This document shows, one piece after another, positions 1 through 12,900 of a stretch of DNA of 64,000 nt. Made by a program: the position numbers and the translations under genes. The stretch lies in NCBI GenBank assembly GCA_029891385.1, contig CM057233.1:13891460-13955459 (forward strand). The letters are read 5' to 3'. The notes beneath the pieces were generated by a model. That model had not been told where the DNA came from. It made no database searches and worked only from the letters and a program-made list of their open reading frames with translations. Position 1 is the stretch's first letter, and the number at the start of each line of letters is the position of its first letter. Origin of the DNA: Erythroxylum novogranatense (taxonomy: Eukaryota; Streptophyta; Magnoliopsida; Malpighiales; Erythroxylaceae).

Positions 1-700
1 ACCCCTTTCCATGGAGAGGTCTTAAGGAATACTTTGTCACCTACTGCATACTCCATTTCCTTTCTGTGAGCATCTGCATAACTTTTTATTCTGTCCTGCG
101 CTGCCTTCAGCCGCTACTTGATCAAACTAACCTTATCCATTGTCATCTGAACCAATTCTGGTCCTACTAGCTTCCTCTCACCTTCTTCATCCCAACATAT
201 AGGAGTCCTGCATCTCCTGCCATATAGTGCTTCATAAGGAGCCATCTGAATGCTCGAGTGGTACGAATTGTTATGGGCAAATTCGACCAACGGCAATTGT
301 TCATCCCATGCTCCTTTGAAGTCCATGACACATGCTCTGAGCATTCCCTCTAGGGTCTGAATAGTCCTCTCAGACTGACCATCCGTCTGAGGATGAAATG
401 CTGTGCTAAAATTCAACTTAGTCCCTAGAGCTTCTTGTAAACTTCCCCAAAATCTCGACATAAATTGAGAATCCCTATCGGATACTATAGAATCTGGAAC
501 TCCATGTAATCTTACCACTTCATCAATATACTTCCTGGCTAAAACTTGCAATGAATCTGTTTGCTTGATTGCCAGAAAATGGGTTGACTTGGTCAACCGA
601 TCAACAATAACCCAAATGGCATCATGCTTCTTGCTGGTCCTAGGCAAGCCCATCAGAAAATTCATCGTGATCCTTTACCACTTCCATTCAGGAATGGACA
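1..700 (-). pseudogene. Integrase core of element A
   Basis: This is the rve-type integrase catalytic core that inserts retrotransposon cDNA into host DNA. The minus-strand frame 665-114 keeps three acidic positions of a D,D-E core: the Asp in VDRLTKS, the Asp in SDRDSQF and the Glu in SERTIQTLE. It then continues into LYGRRCRTP, typical of plant gypsy integrases. A short C-terminal stretch runs on to position 1 in a shifted frame. The zinc-binding N-terminus should lie at about 700-1000 but is eroded. The neighbour to the right is RNase H of the same element. There is no intact start, and the ATG at 665 is internal. Confidence 0.85.
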
Positions 701-1239
701 ATGGCCTTAGCATGCCTGAAGGTGCCCGGTGTTCACCTTGACTTTGCGACACACTAGACATCCGCTCACATATTCACTACATCCTCTTCATGCCTTTCCA
801 CGAAATGTTCCTTCAAATCTCTGTACATTACAGTCTTGCTTGGGTGCATGGAATAAGCGCGATTGTGTGCCTCATCCATGATCTCATCCTTAATCGCCTT
901 ATCATTCAAATACATAACCTTTGTTTCCGACTACCATTAGCCCATCATCCCTTACTTACACTTCGATCGCTTACCATGTTGAATTTCATCTCTCACTTAC
1001 TTAATTTCAGATCATGCTCCTGCAACTCCTTGACCTTCTCCCTAAGGATAGGTCTCACCACGAATTGATCAAAACACCATCCGATTCATCACCTTTAAAT
1101 CGATCTTCAACTTGGCCATCTGTTCCAACAGAGGCAAGTAAACCGATTACGTAAGATATGGATGACTTCTCGCTCAAAGCATCGCCACTACATTCGCCTT
1201 TGCCCGGATGATACTCTATCATCGGTCATAGTCCTGAGC

Positions 1240-2600
1240 ATCTCCAACCATCGTCTCGCTTTAAATTCAACTCTTTCTGACTCATAATGTACTTAAGACT
1301 TTTGTGGTCCGTGAAGATCCTAGTCTGAACCCCATATAAGTAGTGTCTTCAAATCTTTAGGGCAAAAATTACCGCTGCTAACTCCAAGTCATGAGTCGGA
1401 TAATTTAACTCATACTGCTTCAACTGCCGTGAAGCATAGGCTATTACCTGTCATCCTCTGCATCAAGACACATCCTAAACCCTTCCTCGAAGCATCATCA
1501 GACATCAGATACCCTCGGTCTCTATTGGGCAAAACCAATACTGGAACACTTGTCAATCTATTCTTGAGCTCCTCAAAGCTCTTCTGACATTCCTCACTCC
1601 ATATGAACTGCTGATTCTTTCTTAACAGCTTAGTCATAGGGCAGCTATCATTGAGAATCTTTCCACGAATCTCCTATAATAACCTGTCAGGCCTAGAAAA
1701 CTCCTTACCTCCTTCACTGTCTTGGGCTCTTTCCAATTCTCTACTGCTTCTACTTTCCTCGGATCAACATGGATCCCTTTACTGGAAATTACATGTCAAG
1801 AGAAAACTACTTCACGCAGCCAAAATTCACACTTCTTGAATTTGGCATCGACTCTGCTCTCTCAATCTCTGCAATACTATCCGGAGATGTTGTTCATGCT
1901 CTCCTTCATCCTTGGAATAGGCCGAATGTCATCAATGAACACAATGACAAACCGATCTAAGAATTCATTAAACACCCTATTCATCGATCCATGAAGGCGG
2001 TGGAGCATTGATCAATCCAAGGGCATGACCACAATTCATAGTGCCGTAACGGGTCCCGAAGTTGTCTTGTTTACATCGGACTCCTAATTCGGAGTTGATG
2101 ATAACTCGATCTTAGGTCAATCTTGAAAAGACCCTTGCTCCCCTGCGGTGATCAAATAAATCATCTATCCGTGGCAACGGATACTTGTTCTGAATCGTCA
2201 TCTTGTTAAGCTTCCTGTAGTCTATACACATCCTCCACGTTCCATCCTTCTTCCTAACAAACAAGACCGGAGCTCCCCAAGGTGAAGAACTCGGCCTGAT
2301 GAACTGCTTCTCCAACAATTTCTGCAATTGCTCCTTGAGTTCTCTCAACTCAACTGGAGCCATTCTGTAGGGTGGCATGGAGATTGGCGCGGTTCCGGGA
2401 ATTAAGTCAATTTCGAACTCAATTTCCCTCACCGGCGGCAACCCTGGTAATTCTTCTGGAAATACATCAGGAAACTCCCTCACAACCTGATAATCCTGCA
2501 ATCTTCCAACATTTACCTCTGGATCCATCATATGTGCCAAAAAGGCCTCGGCCCCCTGGCCCATCATCCTGTCAGCTAGCAAAGCTGAAATGATCCTCGG
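1240..2600 (-). pseudogene. Reverse transcriptase and RNase H of element A
   Basis: Frame 2582-2112 carries the N-terminal part of a Ty3/gypsy [17 protein letters not shown], then [20 protein letters not shown] and YRKLN. The catalytic FIDD box is readable near 1924-1950 in another frame. RNase H follows in frame 1637-1410 with FEELKNRLTSVPVL and SDDASRKGLGCVLMQ, and continues degraded to about 1240 (motif HDLELAAV). At least three frameshifts separate these parts. The family copies the element RNA into DNA inside virus-like particles. This copy cannot make a functional enzyme. Confidence 0.85.
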
Positions 2601-2817
2601 TCTTTGGCGGTTTCTGTCCCCTCAAGATTACTTTCGACCATCTCCTAGATCAAATTCTACCTCCTTGAGACTACTGGTCTAGCTTTGCCTTATACTTCTC
2701 CATGGCATCCATTCCTAGTATGACATCTAGCCCTTTAAGGTCTAGAGGTAGCAAATCTACTACCAATCTAGTACCATCGATCGCCGAGCTCACAATCCTT
2801 GTAAATCAAATCGATCA

Positions 2818-3060
2818 CTACTTTACTCCCCAAAGGAGTACTAACAACCGAAAGTTATCCATAATCTCAGGACTAACTGCATGCATATTCATACTTGAGG
2901 AAACAAATGAATGTGTGGAACCCGTATCAATCAAAACATAAACTGCAAAATTGAACAACTGAGCCATACCAGTCACAACTTTAGGAGCAGCTGCAGCTTC
3001 CTCTCTGGTCATGGCAAATACTCTAGCTGGTGCCTGACCCTGTGCTCTCGGCCTCCTGCA
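2818..3060 (-). pseudogene. Aspartic protease of element A
   Basis: The translated minus strand shows VLIDTGSTHSFVSSSM, the active-site loop (DTG) of a retropepsin that matures the Gag-Pol polyprotein. It sits between gag (right) and RT (left), as expected for Ty3/gypsy. The frame ends at 2818. The link to RT (2582) is interrupted, so the polyprotein is not continuous. Confidence 0.8.
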
Positions 3061-4246
3061 GATTAGCCTCCCGATCGCTCCAGAATCGCTACTACAGGAT
3101 GGCCTGGTTCCCACTATCTCAAATCGCCTCGAGCTTGAACTTGGGAACCCTCCTGTCTCAGCCTCTGGGGATAATCACTCATCATATGCCCCTTCTCTCC
3201 ACACTGGAAGTAACCACCAAACCCCTTGAGACACCTCCTTGGATGAAATTTCCCGCACTGATCACACTGGGGATACTTGCCCTTCCATGACTTTCTTGGG
3301 CCTCCCACACTAGAGACCTGTTCAGAAATTGCCCTGGACTGCTGACTCTTGACAGGACCTCTACTGCCCATGCCACTCTGAGTATGATGGGTCCTGGTGC
3401 TCCTCTCAGGTGCTGGAGCACCCACTCCCTTCTGGAGGTGTTCTCTGTTCTTCCTTTTCCGCTCACTTCAATTTTAATATTCTCCACTTCTCGGGAGAGA
3501 GCCTTGATCCACTAACTGTTGGTAATCCTGGAAACTATAGATCACCACGTTCTCTTTGATCCCTAAGTGCAATCCCCCTTCAAACTTGCAGCACTTGTCC
3601 ACTTCATTGGCCACAATGTTGGCTACATACCTGAAAAGTTGAGTGAACTTCAGTTCATACTCACTCACTGTCAGATCCCTTTGGGTAAGGTTCAGAAATT
3701 CCCTGGCCTTCTCTTGGACATAGACCATCAAGAAGTACTTCCTCCTGAAGGCTTCTAGAAATTCCCTCCATGTCAGCTCTGGAGGTACTGCCTGACTGCG
3801 AGGCACTGACTCCCACCAATGCAGTGCATCCCCCTGTAGCAGACTAACTGCATAATCTAGCTTCTCTTCATCTTAGCACTTCATCTATTTCAGGACCCTC
3901 TCGGTCCTCTTCAACCATGCTTACGCCTCTTGGATTTGTAGTCCATTGAAATCGATGTTCCATACTCCGAAACTTGTCATCCGCCCACTCCGATCTGCTG
4001 GAGTTGGCACTGAGCTCGCCTTCTGGCCCATAGCATCTGCGCTTCGGGCAAAGGCTGAAAGAATTATGGGTCTCTTGGATTTGGCATAGGAGGAGGCTGG
4101 AGAGGTACCTCATGCTGCACACTTGGTGCCTCAGAATCTGTAACAGGGATGGTCCCTGCATCCTGGGGAATGTGGGATTCATCCGTACTTCCCCGCTGAG
4201 AGCCTGTCCGAGCTTGAGCTCCTCGTGTTCTTCTTCGAGGCGGCAT
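3060..4246 (-). pseudogene. Gag of element A (capsid and zinc knuckle)
   Basis: The start at 4246 encodes MPPRRRTRGAQ, a common beginning for Gag in plant Tekay-like elements. Frame 3806-3474 contains the capsid signature (LTWREFLEAFRRKYF, then LNLTQRDLTVSEYELKFTQL), which resembles the retrotransposon-gag family. Frame 3425-3114 holds the nucleocapsid region with a knuckle-like YFQCGEKGHMMSDYP. The first and last cysteines expected in CX2CX4HX4C read as tyrosine, so the zinc knuckle is damaged. Gag packages the RNA in the cytoplasm. Several frameshifts split the ORF. The PBS lies about 200 bp upstream at 4449-4460. Confidence 0.8.
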
Positions 4247-4448
4247 ATTACTCCTTTAAATGAAAACCATTTCAAATCTTTAGCTCATGCTTTGTGAAAC
4301 CAGTTCAAATCATGTAAAACAATTCAAAACCAATGATGCATGTACTGTATTTAAAACAATGCATAGGGTTCATGTAACATGATGCATGCTGACTCTACCC
4401 TTGAGGCTACCCACTAGGGTTCCTAGGAAATCATAAACCTAGAGCTGC

Positions 4449-4460
4449 GCTCTGATACCA
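4449..4460 (-). other. Primer-binding site of element A (initiator-Met tRNA type)
   Basis: On the minus strand this reads TGGTATCAGAGC, the usual plant PBS complementary to the 3' end of initiator-Met tRNA. It lies four bases inside the LTR end (TG of the plus strand at 4465). It fixes the element orientation and the LTR boundary. Confidence 0.9.
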
Positions 4461-4464
4461 TAGA

Positions 4465-6739
4465 TGTCGGATCCCGGACCCAACTAAATATAACTTACAC
4501 TTAACACTTGCATTGATACCACAATAATGTCGGATCCAGGACCCAACTGCATATACTTACTACTATCACAGTTGCTTTGATACCGCAAGATATTGGACCC
4601 CGCTCCCGGAGCCCAACTTCCGTATTCCTAAAACCTTGCGCTTATAACATTGCAGTGCTGTATGTTGTTGTTCCATAAAAGTGATGAGCGCACACTACCT
4701 AAACATCGTAATCACATATTGACTTGTTCATATCAAAAATAGCTTAAAGCCTCACGTTCGAATAGAGGCAAGAATCGCCTTAATCGGAGTTATATAACTC
4801 AAGATACACTCCAAAAAAACCTAAAAGAGTTCACACCTGAAACATGCTCTCTTAACCGGCCTCTCACTTCCTTTAATGAGAACTTCCTCAACTTAACTCT
4901 AAATGATACCCATTTTTGTAGCAAGAAATATATATGTCTTATAAATCCAATGGTTCAAGCTTCACCTCAATTGGAGGTCGGATGAGGGATTTATGCCCAA
5001 AACAATAGACCATGCTCACTTCAAAAATCCAAATGAAACTCTTTTCGCGTGATTCTCATAACTTTTAATATAGAGGTCGGACTGTGTTCGTTCTTTCACC
5101 ATTTGAAATTAGCCATCTAGATCTACAACTCTTATGAAGACCACAAAATGAAATTCGGCCTCTAACTTTGTCCAATTTTCACTTTTTCCCGTAGTTGTCC
5201 ATTAAACGGACCGCCATGTCCGTTTAACGGACACATTTGGGTGGATGGGTACCAATTGCTTCGAAATTGTCCGTTAAATGAACATGCATGTCCATCTAAC
5301 AGATATGGGTAGGTTAAGGGGTGTTTTGGCACCCGAGGCTGTCCGTTTAACGGACATTCGTGTCCGTTTAACGGACACGCCTTTCTTCAAAACTTCAAAC
5401 CCTCTTGCCTTCAAACCACTTGACACTAGCATCTTTCAAAACTCATAACTTCTTATTCCTAGCTCCAATATGTGCATACTATACCTTCATGGAAAGATGA
5501 CAAGATAAAATACAAATCTCATGAAGTATGCTAAAGCTAACTTCCTCATTAATCAAGGCAAAAAGCCACTCAAAGGACACTGCTCATTAAAGACCAATGT
5601 AACAGTACATGAACAGTAACTGAATGTGTTCTTCACCTCATAACTTTTTAACCCTAAGTCCAAATGAAACAAATGATACACCATTTTAAAGACCAAGTCT
5701 TAAGATACAATCTTCAAGAGATCTCTCAACTCAATTCAAACACTAAGAGAGTCTAAAATCAAATGGAAGTTGCTGCATAATTTTTTGGGAAAATTTGACA
5801 GCACCTCCCCTATTTTATCCCTAACCCAAATCTTCAATCTAAGGCTACAACCTGCACAACAATTCAATATTCAAGGGCAAAAATACACTCCTAAGCTTCT
5901 AAACTTTCTCAAATCATAACCAACTAACACAATCACATTTCCCCCTTTCTTGTCAAATTCAAACTATACAATGATGTAATTGTTTCAAACATGCATGAAT
6001 TACTCAAAATACATTAGAACTGAATATTCTTGCTTCCATATGAAAAATATAAGTTATTACAAAGCTTTAGAGGGCATTTTAAGCCACTACATCAAATCCA
6101 AAACATAAACTTGCAAAAACATCATTTGCCCAAAATGCATCTAAAGCATTGATTTACAAAAGTTATCTTGAAAATACAAAATCAAAACACTAAGATCTTG
6201 GAGTATGCCTTGAGCTCATTCTTCGAGATCCCGATCTTCACCGAGATGGGACGGAAGGTGGGGTGAGCTTTGGCGTGGGTAACACGCTTATATTTAGACT
6301 AATAAGCTACATTGTTTCATTAATCATACTTTTAGCACTTTTGTATAGCAATCATACAATCATGCATTTCATGTAATTTATCAATCTCAAAACACAATGT
6401 TCATGATCCATGTAATTCTCATTCTTGCAAACATATGCTAACACATAAACACATAACTGATGGTTCGAAAAGTCCACGGGTTACTGATGAGCTACACAAG
6501 TGTAGTCATATGCTGAGGAGTCCAAAAAGGAACATCCTATGCCACAATCGGGCATCCGGGCGAAGGCTATACTGGTCAACGTGCACGTGACTTTGCTGGT
6601 GGACTTAACTAACCCACATAACACTGAATTTCATGCATAAAAATTGGACTTGTCTTGTCCACTGACTGATTTTCTGAAAATGGATTTTCATGCATCCTTA
6701 AAGCTGATTTCTTGAAAATGATATATTTCATGTTTAGCT
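4465..6739 (-). mobile_element. 5' LTR of element A, segment holding its 3' portion
   Basis: The minus-strand LTR ends in ...CCGACA next to the PBS. The same text appears inverted at 15564-17617 (LTR B) and 46700-49524 (LTR D). Shared blocks include a stretch near 4960-5160 about 'gaaagaacgaac' and 'gggcataaatccctc'. The segment stops at 6739 within the sequence tagct, which is repeated at 17618-17622, so it was cut by insertion of LTR B. It contains a palindromic array at 5196-5380 and repeated LTR-end/PBS units at 4449-4615. Confidence 0.85.
5196..5380. repeat. Palindromic word array in LTR A (TGTCCGTTTAACGGACA)
   Basis: The 17-bp word TGTCCGTTTAACGGACA occurs at 5217-5233 and 5361-5377. 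A slightly shorter form is at 5341-5355, and degenerate forms are near 5196-5212 and 5267-5300. The word is a perfect inverted repeat around a single central T. The array lies next to the block conserved among LTRs A, B and D, where B and D carry different words. Confidence 0.85.
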
Positions 6740-7117
6740 TGTTAGCCCCTGAATTTTTTTTTTTTGTTATTAAACATGATTAAAGGAAATTAAAGCTTTA
6801 ATAGATAAAATTAAGTTGACATTTATTAGGTATAGTTGCCTTAATTAATTAGGTAGCGTGAATTAAAAAGGGAATTAAATGAGTTAGGTGTTAAGAGTTA
6901 ATGTAATTGATGTGTTAGGTTAAGTGTATTAATGGTCAAATGGGCTTTGGGCCTAAAAGGAAATGAGAAAAGAAAAGAGAATAAGGTGGGCCTAAAAGAT
7001 AGATGGGCTTAAGTTAAAAGAAATGGATTTTGGGCTTGGAAGCTTAGAAGAGAGTGTAAGAAGGAAGGGAAATGAGTGGGCTTAGGGCCTTATGGGCTTA
7101 AGTGACTTAATTAGAAG

Positions 7118-7125
7118 TATAAAAG
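7118..7125 (+). promoter_or_regulatory. TATA-like box of LTR B
   Basis: TATAAAAG lies in a purine-rich stretch. The matching position of LTR A (minus strand, 18323-18330) reads AGTATAAA, and LTR D has a similar TATA-like motif near 46260. Conservation of position suggests the LTR promoter. The transcription start is not determined. Confidence 0.45.
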
Positions 7126-7830
7126 AAGAAGAAATAAATGAGTTAGTAGGAAAAAGGGGAGAGGGACTACCGAAATTGAGAGGGAAAGAGTAGGAGTTTC
7201 GGTGGTGAGGAGAAAAGAAGGAGAAAAGAAGAAAGCCATGCCTAGGGTTTGATTTTCCAAGAGATTCAAGGGGTTTTTGAAGAAAGTTTGAGAAGAAAAG
7301 TGAAGAGGAAGGCTAAAGCTTCACTTTAAACCAAGAAATCACTTGGTTAAGTAGAGATTCAAGGTAAGCCATGGGTTTAAAGTTGAGTTTTTCCTTGGGT
7401 TATTGGTTAGAAAGACTAAGAATGGAATGGGTTTAGTGATTCTAGGGTTAATTTCATGATTAAAGTTTAAGAGATTTCTCAATTTTGAAACCCTAAGTAA
7501 TATGAGGTTACTTTCTTGTTATGATTGAAGAAGGGCAAGAAAGAGGAGAAGAACAATAAGAGGAAGAACTTCCTTAGGCAAGTTTAAGCAAGGATAAAAG
7601 GTGGGTTTCATATTTATCTTTATATATGTAAGCTATAAATGTAAATTAATGCATGACATTAATGAGTTTTGATTACTTGGTGATTGTATTAAATGCTTGT
7701 GTTAGTTGTGGTTAGACGACATTAATCATGAGTTTTGTGTAAATGAAAATGATACATGTTGATGATTTGATGATGGTTGAGCTAGTATTGAATGAAATAG
7801 CCTAAATGAGTATGAAATTATGATGCTTAT

Positions 7831-9905
7831 TGTAACACCCCACTCCCGAGTGACCCGAACCCGATATCGTTGGTGATATCCGAGTCCGTGCCCCGCGAGA
7901 GTGGTGTACTACATCAGTCGATTAAAACTCAGTAAACATTTTTTTTTTAAAAGCCATTGATTCCACGTTAGCGCGGCAAAAACAGTAGGTAACTAAAACC
8001 CATGTTCATAGTAAACCAGTTTCAGTTATTACAGTCATCCAAGAATAATTTACAATCATTCAATAAGTAAAACATTAAAACCACAATGGGCTCAAGAGAA
8101 TACGAGCATTGTTATAGAGTGATTACGAAATACAATTCGATAAGACACTAATGCAGACACGAACTGATCCCGACCCCTATCCTTCACTTGCCTACAGTAG
8201 ACATACTCCCGCGTCAAACGGGGTACTCTTCAAGACCTGAAAAATAGGTGCAAATTTTGGGTGAGTTTTTCGAACTCAGTGAGAAACCATCATCGATGGT
8301 TCACTCAAATCATGCATTACGCAAATATTATGCATAACACGGCACAAGAATATTCAATTCAACAAGATTACATAACAATTTACGATGAGTCTATAACGGT
8401 TTATGATGATCGGTAACAATTTACAAGAGTACGTAGCGATTCATAGTATCACATCACAATTTCATCAGTAAATCATGGCATCACGCAGATTCAAGAATCA
8501 TCACACAATTTGGCAATTCAATCACCATGTATATAATGCATATGAGACTCTTTCCAGTTATTGATGTTGTGCCCAAGTGCTCAACAAGAACAAGTAGGGA
8601 CGCCGTCGAGATTCTCCCCGGCTAAGCCCGTCAATCAAAGGTTTAGGATAAATCCCCTGACTCGAGGCTTGGCCAAGATCAAAGAATAGAGCTCGTGGCT
8701 CTTTTCAGTGATATATTAGCAACTTGGGTCACGTCCTTTATCTGATCATGCATTTATGCATGCAATGCAGTATTCAGTGTTCAGTGATTCAATATATGGC
8801 TATCAAAGCCCAGTCTTGCAGTACTCAGTATCATTCAGTAATCCAATACAGTAAACACACACAGTTCGATCGTACACTTTTCAGTAATTATGAAGTTCAT
8901 TCATATACATTTCAGTACAGTTCAATCATACACATTTCAGTAGGCATGCAGTTCACATTGGCAAGTAATTCACAGTAAGCACTTAGACAGTCAGGAATTT
9001 GAGAAACCAACTAGGTTACTCACCTGTACTTCCGAGCCAAATCTGGAAGTCTCAGTGACGTCGGTGGACCGACGCTCCAAGTGTGGCTCTAATTAAGTCA
9101 CTAAATTTCCAAACTCTTCAAGGAAGACCCCAAGACCTAGCTTGCTCCACCACCCACGTAAATCATCATCTTTAGAGTTGAAAAGAAAAGCTCTTCTTTG
9201 ATGGAAAGAAGAGCAAAGTGGAAGGGGTATAAGATGTTTATCAATAAGGGAACTTGAATGATCAAAGCTCACCAAGGAAAGGAAGAAGAGAGGGCACGAA
9301 AATGGGACAAAAAATCACCAAAGACCTCCCAAAATGAGAGAGTGTCGTGAGTGTGGTGTGAAATGAAGCTTGAAAGAAGACAAAGCTAAGTTACTTTAAC
9401 AAATACATGGCTAATGTCATGCCATGTGTCAAGCATTCATTTCATCTTTATCTATTAATAATTTATAACATCAATTAATAAATTAAACCCCAAATTCTAC
9501 ACTTTGACACTTTTCTAATACCCATATGGCCACATCTCCATGATTCTACAACCCTTGACCCATTGGTCTCGTCACCCGTATATTTTTTCTAGTCAGGATT
9601 TAACCCCAAAAATTCTAGAAAATTTCCTAAAATTCTCCAAAATTGAAAAATCATTATTGACACTCTCCAATTATTTTTTTAAGATCAATAACCCATAATT
9701 CTCGATATTCTCAACCAATTACAGTTATAACCAAATAAACCGGGAACGTCAATGCATGCATGTACAATGTCTTCATGTGCAACAATGTCAATTTTCACAC
9801 TACAAATATGTCACAAAAGGGATGAATAATACTAATTAATCCCTATCACTCTCATCCTATGACAATTTACTATTTTACCTTTCCTGTCGGGGGTGGGATG
9901 TTACA
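7831..9905 (-). repeat. 3' LTR of element C
   Basis: The plus strand starts TGTAACACCC and ends GGGATGTTACA. It is nearly collinear with 13488-15558. Differences are homopolymer lengths and clustered changes at CAG/CCG/CTG words, mostly between about 8060 and 8700. The PPT adjoins it on the right. Confidence 0.9.
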
Positions 9906-9920
9906 ACTCCCCCCTCCTTA
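9906..9920 (-). other. Polypurine tract of element C
   Basis: On the minus strand this reads TAAGGAGGGGGGAGT directly before the 3' LTR start TGTAACATCC. It is preceded by GACGAAATTTTTA, a context common at the end of plant Tekay-like elements. It primes plus-strand DNA synthesis. Confidence 0.85.
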
Positions 9921-12900
9921 TAAAAATTTCGTCCTCGAAATTCTTAGTCAACGGTTCCAGAGGACAGTGATCATATGTCCCTACAGTTCCCAGACACTAC
10001 GTTACTCAACACTTCCGTTACTAAAAGATCGCAGTAAGACAGTCCGTTTCCTCTGTGGTTTTCTCGCTATCTTACCTATCTCACTTGTCATTATCAGAGT
10101 AGCCACTACCTTTAGTTCCGATGCTATGACTCGCTTTATTATTTCAATCTATTCACTTATCCCATTTTCTCAATCCAATACCTTTCTCTCTAGTAATATA
10201 CAGACTAATCCTAGTCCTTTGATACTCTTGCCACTTCTATTCCGAGTACACTTTTTTTTAATGATATGTACAATACAATAATTTCACATTAACCGGTGGT
10301 ATCCACCTGATGCATTTATCCTTCATATTTCATTGACTCTTAAACCAAATTCAGTTTTCTTTTGACATTCACCGTTCTTTATACATTTAATTCTATTTCA
10401 TATGTCCGATCCTGATCCACTTCAGCTAACCCATGTAGTTTTCCTAAGTTCTGTCCTTTGTTTTACTCATCACAAGCATCTCGACTCAATATTGGTCTTT
10501 GCCTCTTGTTAGGTTTTTTTTTGTGTAATACCAGAGCATGTACAATTCCATCTTGTGATCACCATTAGTTCTATAATCATTCAGTCAAAACCATATCATG
10601 AGGTTATAATTATATAATCCTCTGCAGTCCAAACACTTAAGCATGTTTCCTATTGAACCTTCAAATCTCTACGCACGTGAATCTATTCACTTCATTCTAT
10701 ACCCATAGTTATTCAATTTCACTTGTTGCATATACTTATTAGAATGTCTAGCCCATCGCTCACTTTCTTGTTCTATCACTTTTTGTCGGGTACACATGGT
10801 TCTACTTTGAATTATTCAATATTGTTTGTTTGTTCCGATTTCACTCGCATATTCAGACTCCTTATAGGACTCACCACTTTAACTCCTGCACTCTTAACCT
10901 TTCTTACCTTTATCCAGTATCTCAATTTTCCAGAAACACTTCACAATTACCCATAATCTACTTGACATTCTTTGGAAATCCCACTATCTGTGATTGGTCT
11001 GTCCATTGCAACATTATCTGTTCACTATTTGAACTTAGTAGGCATAATTGTTTGTTCATTTCAGAATTGTCAGTATAGTAGTCATTGATGCCCATCTTTT
11101 TCCTCGAATTAACATCATGTATCCTTAGAGGAATCCAAAGTCTCCAAGGCTTTAAACAATTTCGATCATAGTACCAATACCATTTATCAAGGTCAATTCA
11201 ATTGATTTTATACCGTTTTAACATCTTGTCTCATTTCATCACACTGTTCAACAATTTCAAACACATTCCGTCTATAAACATAGTCACTAACATTTGCTTG
11301 TCTCACATAATTTCCTATTAGGGTCTTGTTGACTTTACCATACATCATTCAACTTTTTCATTGAGTCCACAAGTAGCGTATTTGCAATCCCTTTATGAAG
11401 ATAACACTACATCACGTCATTGTCAGTTTCCCTTTAGAACTTCTTGTCTCTATTCATTTTCTCTTTCCAATTAATTTCCTGTCAATCACATATATCAATA
11501 ACTAGTCATCCGTACTTATACTTCTATAAATTCCACTTCATTTGAGTATTTCACTTCACAGTTCAGGACTATTTTATTCTTAGTTTCAAATCAAGATTTT
11601 CCCCAACAATGTTTTTTTTTATATCACATATAAAGATCTATTCACTTTTCATTGCAATAGGATCACCTTAAATTAACATTCCATTCATGTCTCTGGATAC
11701 TTCACATTTCCATACACGCAGTGCAGATAACCTCAATAGTATGAGATATGACTCAATTCCACTTTTAATTTTTGTCATACTTCTTTCCGTTTGACCATTA
11801 GTCTTGTTACCATCTTTATAATATTCACGAAAGTCTCATCAACCAATTATTATCCCTAATTGCTTTTCAATCATTCCTCACTATCGCATTATCTCAATCA
11901 GAACAATTTTATGATATAATTTAAAAGATCAGAGCATTCCTTACACTAAGGTTCCTTGTGACAGTCACATAAACACTTTCTTTCACACTTATTCAGTAAT
12001 CTATACCTCAGCAGAACTTATTTCATCTTATCCGGAAGCTAATTATTAACCTATACAATTCAGAGTTCCATAAAACTCCTTTTCGTTTATGCTAATCCTC
12101 AAATAGAGGACCGATGCCACAATATTTTTTTTTCATTTTCTCGCATAAAGGTACATTTAGTCCTCTTATGTCTTACTTTCACCCATTATGAACTTCACAC
12201 TTATAGCCACTCTAATCATTCACCGATCATCTCCTCTATAATCTCTATGTATCTTTCACATATGTTTCATTAATCATGACTTTACTGTCCAATAGATACT
12301 CCCAACGGTAAACCGATATATCACTATCATTGTTTCATTTATTTTTTTTTTCCATTTCCCTAATTTCATTCCCATATCATTCCTGTGTCAGCTTGGCCTT
12401 TTAAGGTCATATCCACTTGGCTTATACAATGTCATCGCATTATTGCTGCGTCTCTCTTTATTCTCCTCAAATAATCCGCGATAGGGTATTCACATTGATA
12501 GGACATTTGGGAGCACATCACCGAAAACACGATATTGAAATAAATACACTGTATCTCTATTTATTTTCCCATTCATTTACCATTTCTGTTTCCATATAGA
12601 CAGATTCAACTAATCCAGAATTTTTCAATGCTCAATCAGTAGGAATTTCTAGTTTTCCTTTTTCCCTACTATCTTCTTATACTGATTTATAAACTCTTAG
12701 CACAATTTTTCACATAACCATTTTGGTCATGATCACAACCGTTTCACGAGTTCATTTCAGTTTACCTGTACACTTTCATCTCACCAAGTCTACTTTTCCT
12801 CACTCTACTAGGCACTAGGCACTAGGCACCTTGCTCTTTCAGTTCTTTCAGTCCGAGGTAGACCGTTACAGTATAACCTTGTTCTTAGTACAATCTCGCT

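Noticed and set aside
5217..5377. TGTCCGTTTAACGGACA as terminal inverted repeats of a small DNA transposon
   Set aside because: Each copy is itself a complete palindrome. There is no target duplication, and the interval lies at the array site of an LTR.
9859..10281. 140-codon plus-strand frame at the C LTR/internal junction
   Set aside because: It starts inside the LTR, runs across the PPT antisense to the element, and has no domain.
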